From positions 20,372,890 through 20,436,889 of the forward strand of contig JARCOQ010000006.1 of the NCBI GenBank assembly GCA_029207755.1: a stretch of 64,000 nt of DNA, in the 5' to 3' direction. This DNA is from Chamaea fasciata. Its lineage: Eukaryota > Chordata > Aves > Passeriformes > Sylviidae. A program made the translations under genes and the position numbers. Numbering within the stretch: position 1 is the stretch's first letter; each line of letters opens with the position of its first letter. Shown here piece after piece: positions 47,061 to 58,465 of the stretch. Below the pieces are notes generated by a model. It did not search any database. It saw only the letters and a program-made list of their open reading frames with translations, and was not told the origin of the DNA.

Positions 47061-49937
47061 GCTTTGAAAGATCTTATTCCTGCACTGGTAAAGCTATTAG
47101 GCATTTGCATTAATTTGATGCTCACATATTATTATTTAGAGAGGCAGGATGCCCACTCATGTAGGAGAGGAACCAATATATGAGCAAGTTTTGTAACAAT
47201 CCAGAAGAAAGGCTGAACAGAATAAAACTTCTGATTGCAAATGAGAAAAGGTCTCTGATTAAATATTGAAATCAAAACACTAGCAACTGTTTCATAAAAT
47301 GCTCATGTTAAAAAATAATTAGGGTATATATATATTAAGACACAGAAACCAGGTAGCTTTAAAATAGAGGACATGTACCTATCAGGTAACACAAGTTAAA
47401 ATAAAGGACTCATAAGGCAGTCTTTCTCCTATCCAATGTTTCTTTGTGTTGTAGGTAGTTCACTCTGACTTCTTCACCATCAACAAACTTTGAGTCATTG
47501 TTGCGTTGGAAGTAACTTCACATGACTCTCACTAAGTTCCTAGAGAAATCTTTAAAATAGTCTAAAGATCTGAATAATGAAAGACTATGCACACCATTCA
47601 AGTCACCTACATGGTTCTCTGTAACAATTTCTGTGCATTAGCAGAACTAACTTAATCAAGAGCTAAAATAACTACCATAGAGAATGAAAATATACTCTGA
47701 CTATGCTGAAGCTTGCCCTTACTGTTCTCTATGTTCACGGTTGCCACAATCAGTCTTTCTACAGAAATGCATCAGTGGGGCATTTTGATTCCTGGATATG
47801 TTAGTTTCACTAACTGCTCTGTCTTTTCACTAACTGCTCTGTCTTCTTACTGGCTGCCCTTGCTTCTTACAGCATAAACATTTCTCTAACTGAACATGCT
47901 CGGTTACTTTCAGGGAAAATCTCCTCCTGAATTATGATTCTTGTAACACAGTGCATTGCTGCTATGACAAAGCAAACTAAACTCTCAGTTCATACAGTAA
48001 GCTTCTCACAAACAAAACAGATAATATCTCTCATAGAATGCTGGAGCATGCTTAACTCGTATCAGCATCCCTAATACAATATAAATCACAACAGCCATGA
48101 CCACTCTTCCTCTGAAAATGTAGCTGAAGGAATGGAAAATATTCCTTTAATATTGCATCTGACCATTAGACTATGTTCTTCAGTAGTGAGTAGGGAAATT
48201 ACAATCTAGGTCCCTGCAAACTAAGGATAACAAGGGGACTTGACTTGTGGTATCAGCTGTTAAGATATCAGAACTCTATTATAGCAAAGTTAGCACCATT
48301 GAAGAGATTTTGTTTGATTTTAACTGATCAGTCAATTTTGAAACATTAAGGGACCAAATCCCTAAAATGGGCACACAACATGAAACAGAGAACTTTGTAA
48401 GAGATCACAGAAATTGAGCTGTGATGAGGCACTTCAAATTTCCCAAGCAGAGGTCATCAGGTCCAGAGAGAATTTAATGGAAAAGAAAAAATAATCTGAC
48501 ACAAAGAGCAGGACCAAGAATAGAGAGCTGAGGGATAAAGGCAAGGGAACTAAAAATCCTTCAGATCACGTACAAAAAGCTTTGCACATTATGTTAGTAA
48601 GTAGATTATCTGCAGTACATAGAAAAAGCCGTGAGAATGTAATTTATTAAAAAATATTTATTGTAAGGTGTTCCAAAAGGCAACAGGATATGATGATACT
48701 CTTTCTAGTCATGTTATAAATGGAAGTCTCAGATTGCTGAGTTAAACTCAGCTGATTCTTAGATGGCTTCCACATCCTTTAGTCTCGTATGGTTTCAGCA
48801 CACAGTCTCACAGTACAGGGGAGTTAGTCTTCAGCCACCTCCTTACTTTGTCTTGAATGGATTACTGCTCACAGAATGCTATTTAAAATGGTATTATGGT
48901 ATTTCAGTCTTGTTTACCTGAAGGTAGAATATCAAAAGTTTTGGCCCTAAACCAAGCATGATCAATAGTATCCTCAAAGTGTCTTCATGGGCAGATGTGC
49001 TGTGGTTTTTTTCTATATCCTATTTAATCACAAAATAATTATTTGGGCACTTATCACTTATGTTAACTATGTACTCAGCCCATCAAAGCTGGACATTCAT
49101 TATTAACGCCTAGGCATACATATAGTGAAAAGATCATAAGAACTGCTCCATTTGCTACTTAAAACTCACATAGAGAATAGCACAGCAGTATATATTTGTT
49201 GGAGAAGGCCAGAATATAGTACCTTCCTAAAAACAAATTAAGCAAAAGAAATAAACTTGAACTCCTGTGCACAAAAATGTATTGTCAGAAATACTGAAAA
49301 CCCACAGATTAGTGAAGGTAAATAGGCAAATCTTGAGGACAGCAGTGATGCACTCTTCTCCTTGCTAAAGAAATCTAGCTGCTTGAGAAAAGAATCTGAG
49401 CATATTACCATGTAAAATTTCACATTGATGAAAGGGTGGGTTTAAGAAAATGAAAATGGAATCCAATCCTGAGACTGTAGAGGTAACACGGAAGCAACTT
49501 TATCTTGATGGCTTCAAGCAGCAGATTCTTTCTCAAAAATGACCAAATATTTGGACATTCAGAAAAATTGAATGTGTATATTTTTATAAAAATATTTTTT
49601 AAAAGGTACTATTATCTTATGAAACAGATCACAAATATCTGTCATTAAAGGGATAGGTAAAAGACATAGCTTCATTCCTGAAAATGTGTCTTTATGGCCT
49701 GTTTTGAAATTAAAATGTGGAAAAATGTTTATTTTTACGGCTCCTGTATATAGCATAAGCTACTGATATAAAGACATGAACTGAGGAAAATCTCTGGCCA
49801 GCTCCTTACTCTAGCATAATTAGTGAAGCACTTGTTTTGCATAATTTAAAATGAGTGGTGTCATTTGCATTAATTTAGACTACAGAAGGCATAATCAAAC
49901 TTACTTAGCATATATAAAGCATGCCATATTCCCTCAA
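47061..49937. other. AT-rich unique sequence
   Basis: No gene or repeat family is recognised, except for a 20-bp tandem duplication listed separately. Frames at 49238-49423 and 49559-49756 (minus) are unrecognised. Confidence 0.5.
47806..47845 (+). repeat. Exact 20-bp tandem duplication
   Basis: TTCACTAACTGCTCTGTCTT occurs at 47806-47825 and again at 47826-47845 with no mismatch, followed by a partial diverged third copy (CTTACTGGCTGCC). Perfect identity suggests recent slippage. Confidence 0.95.
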
Positions 49938-50685
49938 AATCATTAAATCATGGAATGGTTTGGGCTGGAAGGGGTCTTGAGGATCATACAGTTTAAACAC
50001 CCCTGCCAGGCATGCACTAGACCTGGTTGCTCCGAACCCTATCCAACCTGGCCATGAACTCCAGGAACTGCACATCCAACAGCCTCTATGAGCAGCCTAT
50101 TGCAGTGCCTTTCCACTCCCACAGTAACAAATTTCTTCCCAATATCTAATCTAAACCTAATCTCAATTTGAATCATTCCCCCTTTTCTCGTCACTACATG
50201 CTCTTGTAAAAATTCTCTCTCCATCTTTTTTGTAGGCTCATTTAAGGTACTGGAAAGCCACAAATAGGTCATTCTGAAGCCTTCTCTTTTCCAGGCCGAA
50301 TGAACTCTTTTCTCTAAGCCTTTCCTCTTCGGAGAGATGCCCTATCATCCAATCATCGTGGTTGCCCTTCCCTGGTCTCGCTCCAACATATGTCTTTTTT
50401 GTGATGAGAACCCCAGAACCAGACACAACACTCCAGGTGGGATGTCATCAGAGTGGAGCAGAGGGGCAGAATCCCCTCCCACAACCTGCTGGCTGCTCTG
50501 CTTTTGATGCAGCCCAGGATGGGGTTGGCTTTTGGGACTGCAAGTGCACATTACTGGCTCATATTCAGCCTCTCATCCACCAGCACCTCCAAGTCCCCAG
50601 CAAGGCTGCTCTTGATCTGGTCCTCCTCAATCTGTACTGATACTGAGGGTTGCTCTGACCCACCTTGCAGTAAAGGCCAGCAGGC
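49938..50685 (-). mobile_element. CR1 LINE copy with intact 3' terminus, minus strand
   Basis: The 3' end of the element is at the left: AATCATTAAATCATGGAATG, then GTTTGGGCTGGAAGGGGTCT. Landmarks continue as CCATCCAACCTGGCC-like sequence at 50040, AATTTCTTCCCAATATCTAA (50129), TCACTACATGCTCTTGTAAA (50190), GGTACTGGAAAGCC (50247), CCCAGAACCAGACACAACAC (50412), AGAGTGGAGCAGAGGGGCAG (50450), TTGATGCAGCCCAGGATGGG (50504) and CTCATCCACCAGCACCTCCA (50573). Similarity ends near 50685, so about 750 bases of the 3' part are present and the rest was lost by 5' truncation. Several frames (50039-50640) are remnants or shadows. Confidence 0.95.
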
Positions 50686-50689
50686 AATT

Positions 50690-51192
50690 GCATTTCTCAC
50701 TAGTCATCATCCTTTGATTGTACATACTGCCAGGTACAGGCAAGGCTGGCTGCTTCTCAAGGAATGGAAAGCCAGCAGCCAAGAGTGCCAGCAAGCCAAG
50801 CTGGGAAAGAGGCCTTACCTCCAAGGAGACAGGATGCTGAGCCAGCAAGTCAGGGTCAAGATCAAGTCCAGAAAAAGGTAACAAAGGTCAGCTGTGGTCC
50901 AGTGGCCATCCAGCAAGTCATCAGTTATGAACAGTTAGTTGTGAGCAGTTACAAGCATTTCTATTTGATCTTGAAGCAGGTTAAAGATCAATTAGAAAGT
51001 CACACAAACAGCTCAGGGTCAGTCATATACAAGGCTGCATCCAGACACAACTGCAGTGACTGTGACAACTGCCAAAGCTGGCTGAAACATGTCAGTGGGT
51101 CATGTGAAAGGCTTGAACTTCCAAAATTATCTTTTTTTAAAATGTTATTGAATATTCTAACTGGTAATGTACAAAGAAGGTGTCAAAGTTGA
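50690..51192 (+). repeat. Unclassified moderately GC-rich segment downstream of CR1
   Basis: The first half (50730-50930) has a loose texture of CAGCAAGCC, CCAGCAAGTC and GTCAGGGTCAAG that resembles sub-repeats in some bird LTRs and the minus strand of 5965-6260. An open frame of 142 codons (50764-51192) has a Cys-rich patch (HNCSDCDNCQSW) but no family I can name. It may be an LTR fragment into which the CR1 inserted, or unique DNA. I would not call a gene. Confidence 0.35.
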
Positions 51193-51780
51193 ACACACTG
51201 ATGCTAGAAAGCAAATGTTTCATCAACAAAGAGAAGTATTATTAGGGTTCTTCTTTAAGAACTGAATAGCCACAAAGATAAATTAGTAGAAGTGGCAGTA
51301 AGTTAGACATTGATAAGACAAAGAAACTGATGAAAACACAACGAAGTAGCAAAATGAAGTCTAAAAACATGTTGGAAAGTAATTGGGGAACAGAAGAGGA
51401 GATGAGAAAAGAACTATTTCTTTTGAAGAATTATGTGGATAAAAAATCAAATGAATTAAATTATCTGCAGTGAAATTTGCCCTAAAAAAAAATTGTCTCT
51501 AAATGTCAGAGGAAGAAAGTCCAATAATAGTGGCAGTTGAAGCAAGACTAATTACTTTTAAAACAAATTTTGAAAGGTAACATTTCCTAATCTTCAAGAA
51601 CAAGTGGGTCACAAAATAATTTCCATTCCTACACAATTATTATTTATGTATAAGTAAGTAATACATAGGGCACAGATGCATATATGCTAGAACATTTGTC
51701 TGCAGATATTTACTTTTCCTAAATATATCCTTGATGGTAATTTTTCATATAACTGCAGATCATATTTTAACGATTTCTTA
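51193..51780. other. AT-rich unique sequence
   Basis: Nothing is recognised. Confidence 0.5.
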
Positions 51781-51828
51781 TCTTGCTATGATTGTTATTA
51801 CATATCTTGATATGATTGCTATTACATT
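51781..51828 (+). repeat. 24-bp tandem duplication
   Basis: The unit TCTTGCTATGATTGTTATTA plus CATA at 51781-51804 is repeated at 51805-51828 with three mismatches. In the frame 51731-51913 it gives an eight-residue repeat (YLAMIVIT, YLDMIAIT), but the frame itself is not a recognised gene. Confidence 0.9.
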
Positions 51829-54800
51829 TAAAGTCTTGTTTTTTTTCATAGCTTGCAAACATAGTATTTGGGGGTGTTTTTCTATGGAAGTTAGACATTT
51901 TCTATTGACTTAAGTGAGGTTTGGATCTTATGGTAATTTTGGTTTGTGTATGTTATAGTTAGAAGACTTATGCACTAAGTTACTGTGAATACAAATCTCA
52001 AGTTTTACATGCAGAGTTGAAATTCTAAATGTGTCACAGTATGTTTTTGATGAATTATACAATGCAAAAAAAATCTTGCGTTTCATCAGTCTGAAAAAGA
52101 GGAAAAGTACTTTATATAATTCTATATTGTCACTATATATTTCCAGAGTCGTATAATGCTTCCTCTTTTATTTATTTATTTATTTATTTAAATTCTAAAC
52201 TCAATTTGAATTTTATCATCTTCACAGAAATGAAACCACAGCATTAAATCAATTTTGACCCCTATCCTGGGCAGATTATTAGAATCTTCCACTATTAATT
52301 CATAATCTTGACTGACTCCAAAACATGTTTTTCCATTTTAATTGAAAGTAATTGCATAAAGGTGTACTAATTTTTGGAATCAAAAAGCGGTTTGCAACAG
52401 AAGAAAAACCCATTCAATACGTCTGAATCTTATTCAGTTTTGTATGGTCACAAAGAATGTCTTCTTTTTATCCTTCAGTAAATTGTTATTCTGTGAGACA
52501 TGGAAGAAAAGGAAATAGGTTTAAGGATCCTTGTCAATTTTCTTGTGAATTAATATTGTTCTGTTTCTTGTATTATTTATCCACCCCTTAATTGGTTTCA
52601 ACTCCCTAGACAGCAAGGTCCTGTGATAAACTGTGTAAAATACCTGGGTTATAGCTTTCCTCTCCACCATCCCTTTCCTGTTATTAATAGTTTTGAGGAT
52701 TTATAGGTAGAATATCTGTCATGATGCAGTCAATGTTCGAGCTCCTGCATTAGTCAAAATTTGCATTTTTCCACTGTGAGGCTGACATTGTATTGCTACA
52801 TGCTTTTAAAAACACTGAAAAAAGTGACTACTTATATACATGAAGTGATGCAGTGTAATGCTTCTGCAAGCTACTTAACAGCTGGAAATCTCATTTTTGA
52901 ACCACTGTTACTAAAGAGAGAGACATCTTATTTACTGTTATTATTTTTTCATCTGATAAAAGAGTTTAGATCTTTCTGCATTTATTTGACATGCCCCAAA
53001 GTTTTTAAACAAAAATATAAGAATATTTAATTGTGTTGGATAACTTTTAGGAATTGTAACATCTAAAATAGGGGAAAAAAAGAAAAAGACTTGAATTATT
53101 TTTATATCATGCTCAAGCATAGATTACTCTTTAAGTAGCATTATCCTGTTGAATTACATCATGTCATGTTGTTTTTATTTGATTTGCCCCATCTTTAGCT
53201 TCTCTAATGTTGGCACTATTTGTTAGTATGCATAGCAGTCCTTAAAATTCTGTGCCAAAATTCTAGTTGAACATGCAAATGAACTGTATATCTGCCATAA
53301 AATTATCCTCTAGGGAACCTTTGAATGAAACAAGCCAAAAATATCTTGTTCATTTTTGCTAGGAAAAAAATGAAACCAAAAGAAAGAGTTTATATGTGCA
53401 TTTCCTCTGCTTAAAGAAGGAAAAGAGAAGACATGCAGTCCAATACTTGGTTTTGGGTATACACTTTAGGGAAATATCTTTTAAATTCTGTAAAATGCTT
53501 GCTGTAGTTACTTTGCAATGCAGGGTTTATTTTGATCTAAGGCATGTAATACTTACTATGATACATGCCATTCTTACTGTAATGATGCTAAATTTTGTTA
53601 GAATTTTTAATCAGTCTTTGGTACGTTATGGTATCTCCTAATAATTTTTCTCTAGGGTTATGGTGTTATGACAGTGCAATATGTGCCAATTCTTGACAAA
53701 ACAAGTCATTAGAAATACTGAGGTTTTTTTTCTTTAGTGTATTATACTCCCAAATATAAAACTAAAATAAGAAAGGTACACATTTATTATTATTATTATT
53801 ATTATTGAACATTCTGCCAATACACAGGCTGTAATACCTCATAGTATTTCTAGTTTTGTATTCCCATATTTATTCTCTGAGGTATGCAACACTCACTTAT
53901 TGAACTGGACAGTTAGTTGCTCCCCGTGTTTGTCCAAGTCTGCCTACAGGCTGACATACAAAGGTACTGCAGTGAGAGAGAGGCTGGTGAGATGTTAGAA
54001 GAGTAAGAGATCCAGCAGACTGGGGAAAAAGAGACAAAAAAATTAATTTTGAAAAATAAACTGTTTTTGAAAGATAAGAAAATAAATAGTCTGTTTAACA
54101 AGAGAATGAAACCATATCCTCCAAGGACAAAGTGCTATAATGTGACACATACAGTACAATAAAGGCCAAACAAGATATTTGTCAGACTTTTTCTACATCA
54201 AGTCCTAACTCAATCTTTCAGCACAAACCGGGCAAGAAATCTATATGACAAACAGCACCAGAGGTAAGTTGTCCAAGCTCTTGATGGAGAAACAGAAAGC
54301 TCCAGTACATTTTGCTCAGGAAAAAAACCAAAACCAGCAGACAAAAAATGCCTAACATTTTTGGTGAACACTGTATGTCACTTATCTTCATTAAGAGCAG
54401 CCAGGTGTAGAAATTATACAGGGATACATATCCTCTGAGGAGCCCTGGCTGGCAACAAATATGCGATGGGAGGTTGTAGATTAATTAACCTCTATTGTTC
54501 ATTGTACACAGGAAGAAAATCATATTCTTACAGAAGATATTAAAAAAGGTAAAACTGCTGGAAAAAGAATATTGAAATTACGAGCTTCTAACTTGTCAAT
54601 GTATCACAGGACATTTAGAGCATTTAGATGGACCTTAAAAGGCTTTTGAATGCAGATATTGGTTCCCTTTGCCGGCACTCCATTTTGACCTGAACTCTCA
54701 GCAGAACAGAGTAACTGCTGTGTTATCACAATACATAATGCAAGCTACTGTACTTGTCTCTCATCAGGGATTACTAGATTCATGTATGATAACACACTGA

Positions 54801-54981
54801 GGAGAGCTCTGCAGTTCTCTATCCAGCAATAGGAAAGCAGAATAAGCTTTATTTGCCTTTCAGAAAACCACATGAACATGCACACAACATATTTTCAAAA
54901 AAATAACTGGATAAATCCCAAATGCTTCTGAAGGGATCTGAACATTGTTTGAAATTTCCAGGTTAAATGATCCATAGAGAC
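51829..54981. other. AT-rich unique sequence with short microsatellites
   Basis: It contains (TTTA)n at 52166-52191 and (ATT)n at 53783-53806. No gene is recognised. Frames at 52761-53030 and 53396-53641 are unrecognised. Confidence 0.55.
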
Positions 54982-55029
54982 TTTTATTTTTTTTTTTTTT
55001 TTTTTTTTTTAATTTTTTTTTTATTTTTT
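54982..55029. repeat. Poly(T) tract
   Basis: Nearly 48 bases of T with a few A interruptions. It has the opposite orientation to the poly(A) block at 47001-47060. No retroposon body is recognisable on the side expected for a minus-strand poly(A) tail. Confidence 0.9.
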
Positions 55030-55273
55030 CCCATGGTAATCTACTGTTAAGTTTTGACAATTACAGGTCACTGCTTTCATACGAAGTTCAATATATCTCA
55101 GCTTGTTTGCTTTAAAATGAGCTGGATACATTAATATTCATTTGCTAGGTGGTTTTAGGACTTACTCATAGGGTTTTAAAACCATATTTGAATCTATATC
55201 TCATCAGTATTGTAAATACTAGTATTAGTACCACTTTCTTTATTTTCTTAGTGTTTTATAATATAGTTAAAAA

Positions 55274-55277
55274 GTTC
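55274..55277 (+). repeat. 5' target-site duplication (GTTC)
   Basis: GTTC precedes the TG of the LTR that starts at 55278 and is repeated at 55767-55770 after its CA. Confidence 0.65.
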
Positions 55278-55766
55278 TGTGTAGACAATGGTTTCCCCCA
55301 AGGAAGAGGAAAACCCGGGAATAATTCCCTGGGAAACCCCTTTTTAAGTACAGTAAGCAAAAGGCTTATTGACATGTTCTCTCAGTTCCAGCATGCAAAT
55401 CGTTACCAGAAATTTCCTCACTCTTTGTGTTACCACAAGTTGATTTCTGGTGCAGGAATTTCAATATTCCTAATCATTCTCCCCTATTGGACTCTTCCCT
55501 CAGGCCCCACCTTTACTCCCCTCCCACACCAGGATGTGGGCCATGTCTGACCCTGGCCTTGTGCTTTTTGGCCCCTTGTTGCTGCTTTTTTACAGTTTGC
55601 TCCATATATAGTGGATGCCTTATTGTTTGTGATTTTTCCATTATTAAATTCTGTTTCTGGACAATTGGATCAAGGCTGCCTCTCTCTATCAAGTCACCAC
55701 TGGGGCAGAGTCCTGAGGAAACTCAAAGGGGTCTGATCACCCGGGGTTGGAGCCCTGGGAGTTTCA
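55278..55766 (+). mobile_element. Solo LTR of an endogenous retrovirus, 4-bp duplication type
   Basis: The element runs from TGTGTAGACAATGG to CTGGGAGTTTCA (489 bp), with TG...CA ends and GTTC on each side. Its order is that of a retroviral LTR. A GC-rich U3 is followed by a TATA box (CATATATAGT, 55604-55613), ATTAAA 40 bases later (55643-55648) and a U5 of about 110 bases. The U3 starts with a stem-loop: GGTTTCCC (55290-55297) against GGGAAACC (55331-55338), with GGGAAT/ATTCCC nested inside. A 4-bp duplication fits gammaretrovirus-like (ERV1) integration. I do not recognise the family by name. The 133- and 160-codon frames across it (55149-55550 and 55427-55909) have no retroviral protein features. 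Confidence 0.72.
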
Positions 55767-55770
55767 GTTC
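55767..55770 (+). repeat. 3' target-site duplication (GTTC)
   Basis: This is an exact copy of 55274-55277. Confidence 0.65.
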
Positions 55771-57424
55771 TGTATATTTTTTTGGTCATCTATCAGGTAT
55801 TTTTAAGGTTAAGAATGCTGGATTTTGGGTTTTGGTGTTACCTATTTGGATTACTCCTACTTATTCCTTGATATTGTTGGCAGGTTATAACAGGGAAGTG
55901 ACTTTTTGATTATTATTATTATTATTATTATTATATAGGACACTAAAATTTTATATATTTGTACTATTTAATTAAAAAACAAAAATAAAACCTGAGAGTA
56001 GAAGATTGATGCTTTGTAGAAATGGAAGCTAAATTAATATACTCAATAAAAAGCAACATAGAGGAAAAGATTACAAGGCTGGTTTTGTTAGTTCAAATAA
56101 GATTATATCCTGTCATTCTTTAAACAAAAATTATTTGATGGAAACCAAGATAAAGCAAAAGTTCAGAATGACTCATAAAGAATTCTCTACTGAAAGGAAA
56201 GTGTTCAATCAAGGAATTTGCTATAATCATCCTGGCTCATTCCCTGTTTTTATGCCAGAGCTGAACTACCATTGTAATGACTACTTCCATTAAATGGAAG
56301 TCAGTAAGGAAGGATAGCTGTGTTTTATGGAAACTTCCTATGCACATCCATGCGCATGACACGCACAGATGAGCCGGACCACTCTGATCCTACCTTCACT
56401 CAAGAAGGTAACAATCTCATTCTTATCCAAAGCCTGTAAAAATAAACCTCCCGTGCACTAATGAACAGAGGTGCTGTGAGATGGCTCTGTTTGGCACATG
56501 TTCCCTAAATAGTTTTATGTGCTCCATCTCCAGTGGCCTGAGGAATGTTCCTTGCGTGCACAGATCACCTTCTGCACAGAAAACTGTATTAATATGCAGA
56601 AACTGTGCCAAGGGGATGGCCCTTCCCCTTATTAATTTAAACATTTTAATATTCTCTATATGCAAAACATAATTAGAATTAATGGACTTTAGCACTAATG
56701 CAATGCCTGAAGCTAGTTAGAGCATCTATCTTGTGCATATGATAAACATGAATTCAAATACCTTACCACCAGCAAGGCTGGGAGCTCAGCTCAGTCTGCT
56801 GATGTAGTTTGTGTCCACATAAAGATCATATCAACTGACAGACAGAGGGAATTATCATCGTTTTGATGAGATAAGCAGTTGGTCCTCCAGGGAGGCAGTA
56901 AACCATGACTGAGTTGCACTGATTGTTAAACAAGATCTCATTATAAATCTGTAAAGACAGTGTAGCTGGGTTACAGCAGCATACATCAGACAGGGAATAA
57001 ATGTCAGATTTTAGTCTGTTTTGCCCAAACTGTTTAAAGTTTCCTTGCAAAAAATCACAAATTCCACATGTGACAGAATAGAAAATATAATTTACATTCT
57101 GTCTGGTTTTTCACGTTCACTTAAGAAACAAGAACTTATTGAGGAAAATATCAGAATATTTGATTTGAAAGTAAGCATGAAAAAATGTGGCAAACAGAAG
57201 CAGAAATTCAGGATGTGCTGGATACGAGTCCTGAGAAATTATGCTGTCTATTATAAAAAAGCCAGAACAACTCCTGTGTAGGGTCACATTCACAGGAAAA
57301 TGGATATGTATTAAATGAACCAGCCTAATTTTTTGGAACTAAAGAACAAGGTCATCTTTGTGAATAAAAATCTGATGTTGCAAGAAGAAAGAGGAAGCAG
57401 AAAAGTTGCTGACAGACACAGGGG
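55771..57424. other. AT-rich unique sequence with a (TTA)n run
   Basis: It includes (ATT)n at about 55909-55935. No gene is recognised. Frames at 56423-56695 (minus, 90 codons) and 57021-57281 (plus, 86 codons) are unrecognised. Confidence 0.5.
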
Positions 57425-57697
57425 TGTCAACAAGGGTAAAATGACACTTATACTATCAACCAGTTAGGTTAAGAAAAAGATATGTGCTTGCCTCGTGGAC
57501 AAGATGGAGCCACCAATCAAGAGATGCATGGACAAAGCAAAGCTACCAATCAAATAGTGCATGACTGTGTAAACAAAGATAAGGAGTAAATATAAACAAT
57601 GTTGAATCATGCAGAGTCCTTTGTCTTCTCATTCATGCACTGTTTTTATTGTTTTCTCTGAACTGAAAACAGCAATAAAATATAAGATTTTTTTTGC
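57425..57697 (+). mobile_element. Probable short LTR (edges uncertain)
   Basis: The stretch begins TGTCAACAAGGGTAAAATGA and holds two CCAAT-type motifs (CCACCAATCAAG near 57511 and TACCAATCAAAT near 57544), a TATA-like GTAAATATAAAC near 57587 and AATAAA at 57674. This order (paired CCAAT boxes, TATA, poly(A) signal over about 170 bases) is typical of a compact retroviral U3-R. A CA (57696-57697) could be the end, but no target duplication was found. Confidence 0.5.
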
Positions 57698-57877
57698 AAG
57701 TAGTACAGCCTGAGAAGGAAAGAAAGAGTCTTCAGTCTCTCATGGTTATTTGCTCTCCCAAATATGTTCTACTATGGGATTAATGGGGAAAAAAAATAAA
57801 AAACCTACCAAAGCTAAGGTCTGAATTCAAGAGCTACACACAAATACCTTAATCTGCTGCAAGTCTTCCTTTACTGA
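57698..57877. other. Unique sequence between two LTR-like elements
   Basis: Nothing is recognised in this short spacer. Confidence 0.5.
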
Positions 57878-58465
57878 TGTTGTGGTTTAACCCCAGCAGG
57901 AAGCTAATCCAAACAGAACCGCTCACTCATTCATCCTCAGTGATATGGGGAAGAGTATTTAAATGGTAATTGTGTGAAAACTCATGGGTTGAGATAGACA
58001 ATTAATTATGTAAAGCAAAAGCTGTATGCATAAGCAAAACAAAATAAGAATTCATTCACTGCTTCCCATCACTAGGCAACTGTTTAGCCATTTGCAGAAA
58101 AGCAGACCTCCATCATGCGTAACAGTTGCTTGGCAAGACAGGTGCTCTAATTCCAAAAGTCTTTGGTCAACAGTCCTCTTTCCTCTTCCTCTTTCCCCCA
58201 GATTTTATTGCTGATCCTGACTTCATATAATATGGAATATCTCTTTAGTCAATGGGTCAGCTCTTCTGACTGTGTCCCTTCCCAACACTCACAATCTGCC
58301 CAGTGGCTGGATAGTGTGAGAGAGAGAAATCAGCTTGACATTGTGCACTCGCTCTTCAGGAAGAGCCAAAATGTTGGTGTGTTATCAACACTCTTGGTCA
58401 AAAATCCAAATGATAACACCATACCGGGTGTTATAAATAAAATCAAATCTATCCAAATAGTTAAT
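57878..58465 (-). mobile_element. Solo LTR of an avian ERVL-like element, minus strand
   Basis: Read on the plus strand it starts TGTTGTGGTTTAACCCCAGC, the complement of the ...GGGGTTAAACCACAACA terminus of a common bird LTR. It continues with ACCGCTCACTCATTCATCC, CTCATGGGTTGAGATAGACA, ACTTCATATAATATGGAATA (promoter region), TCAATGGGTCAGCTCTTCTG, ACTGTGTCCCTTCCCAACAC and GTGTTATCAACACTC, and fades at AATCTATCC, the complement of the GGATAGAGTTAA start. It belongs to the same broad group as 45794-46268 but in opposite orientation and more diverged. Its right edge is approximate and no target duplication is clear. The frames at 58026-58504 are inside it. Confidence 0.85.

Noticed and set aside
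46886..47125. Poly-Lys and poly-Phe frames on opposite strands
   Set aside because: They are caused by the poly(A) block.
48030..48060. TCATAGAATGCTGGAGCATG resembling the complement of a CR1 terminus
   Set aside because: The following bases diverge from any CR1 subtype I know. It could be a very old remnant but cannot be supported.
50345..50640. Frames of 68-92 codons on both strands
   Set aside because: They fall within the minus-strand CR1 copy.
55427..55909. 160-codon frame across the LTR
   Set aside because: It lies inside and beyond a solo LTR, where no coding sequence is expected, and has no retroviral protein motif.
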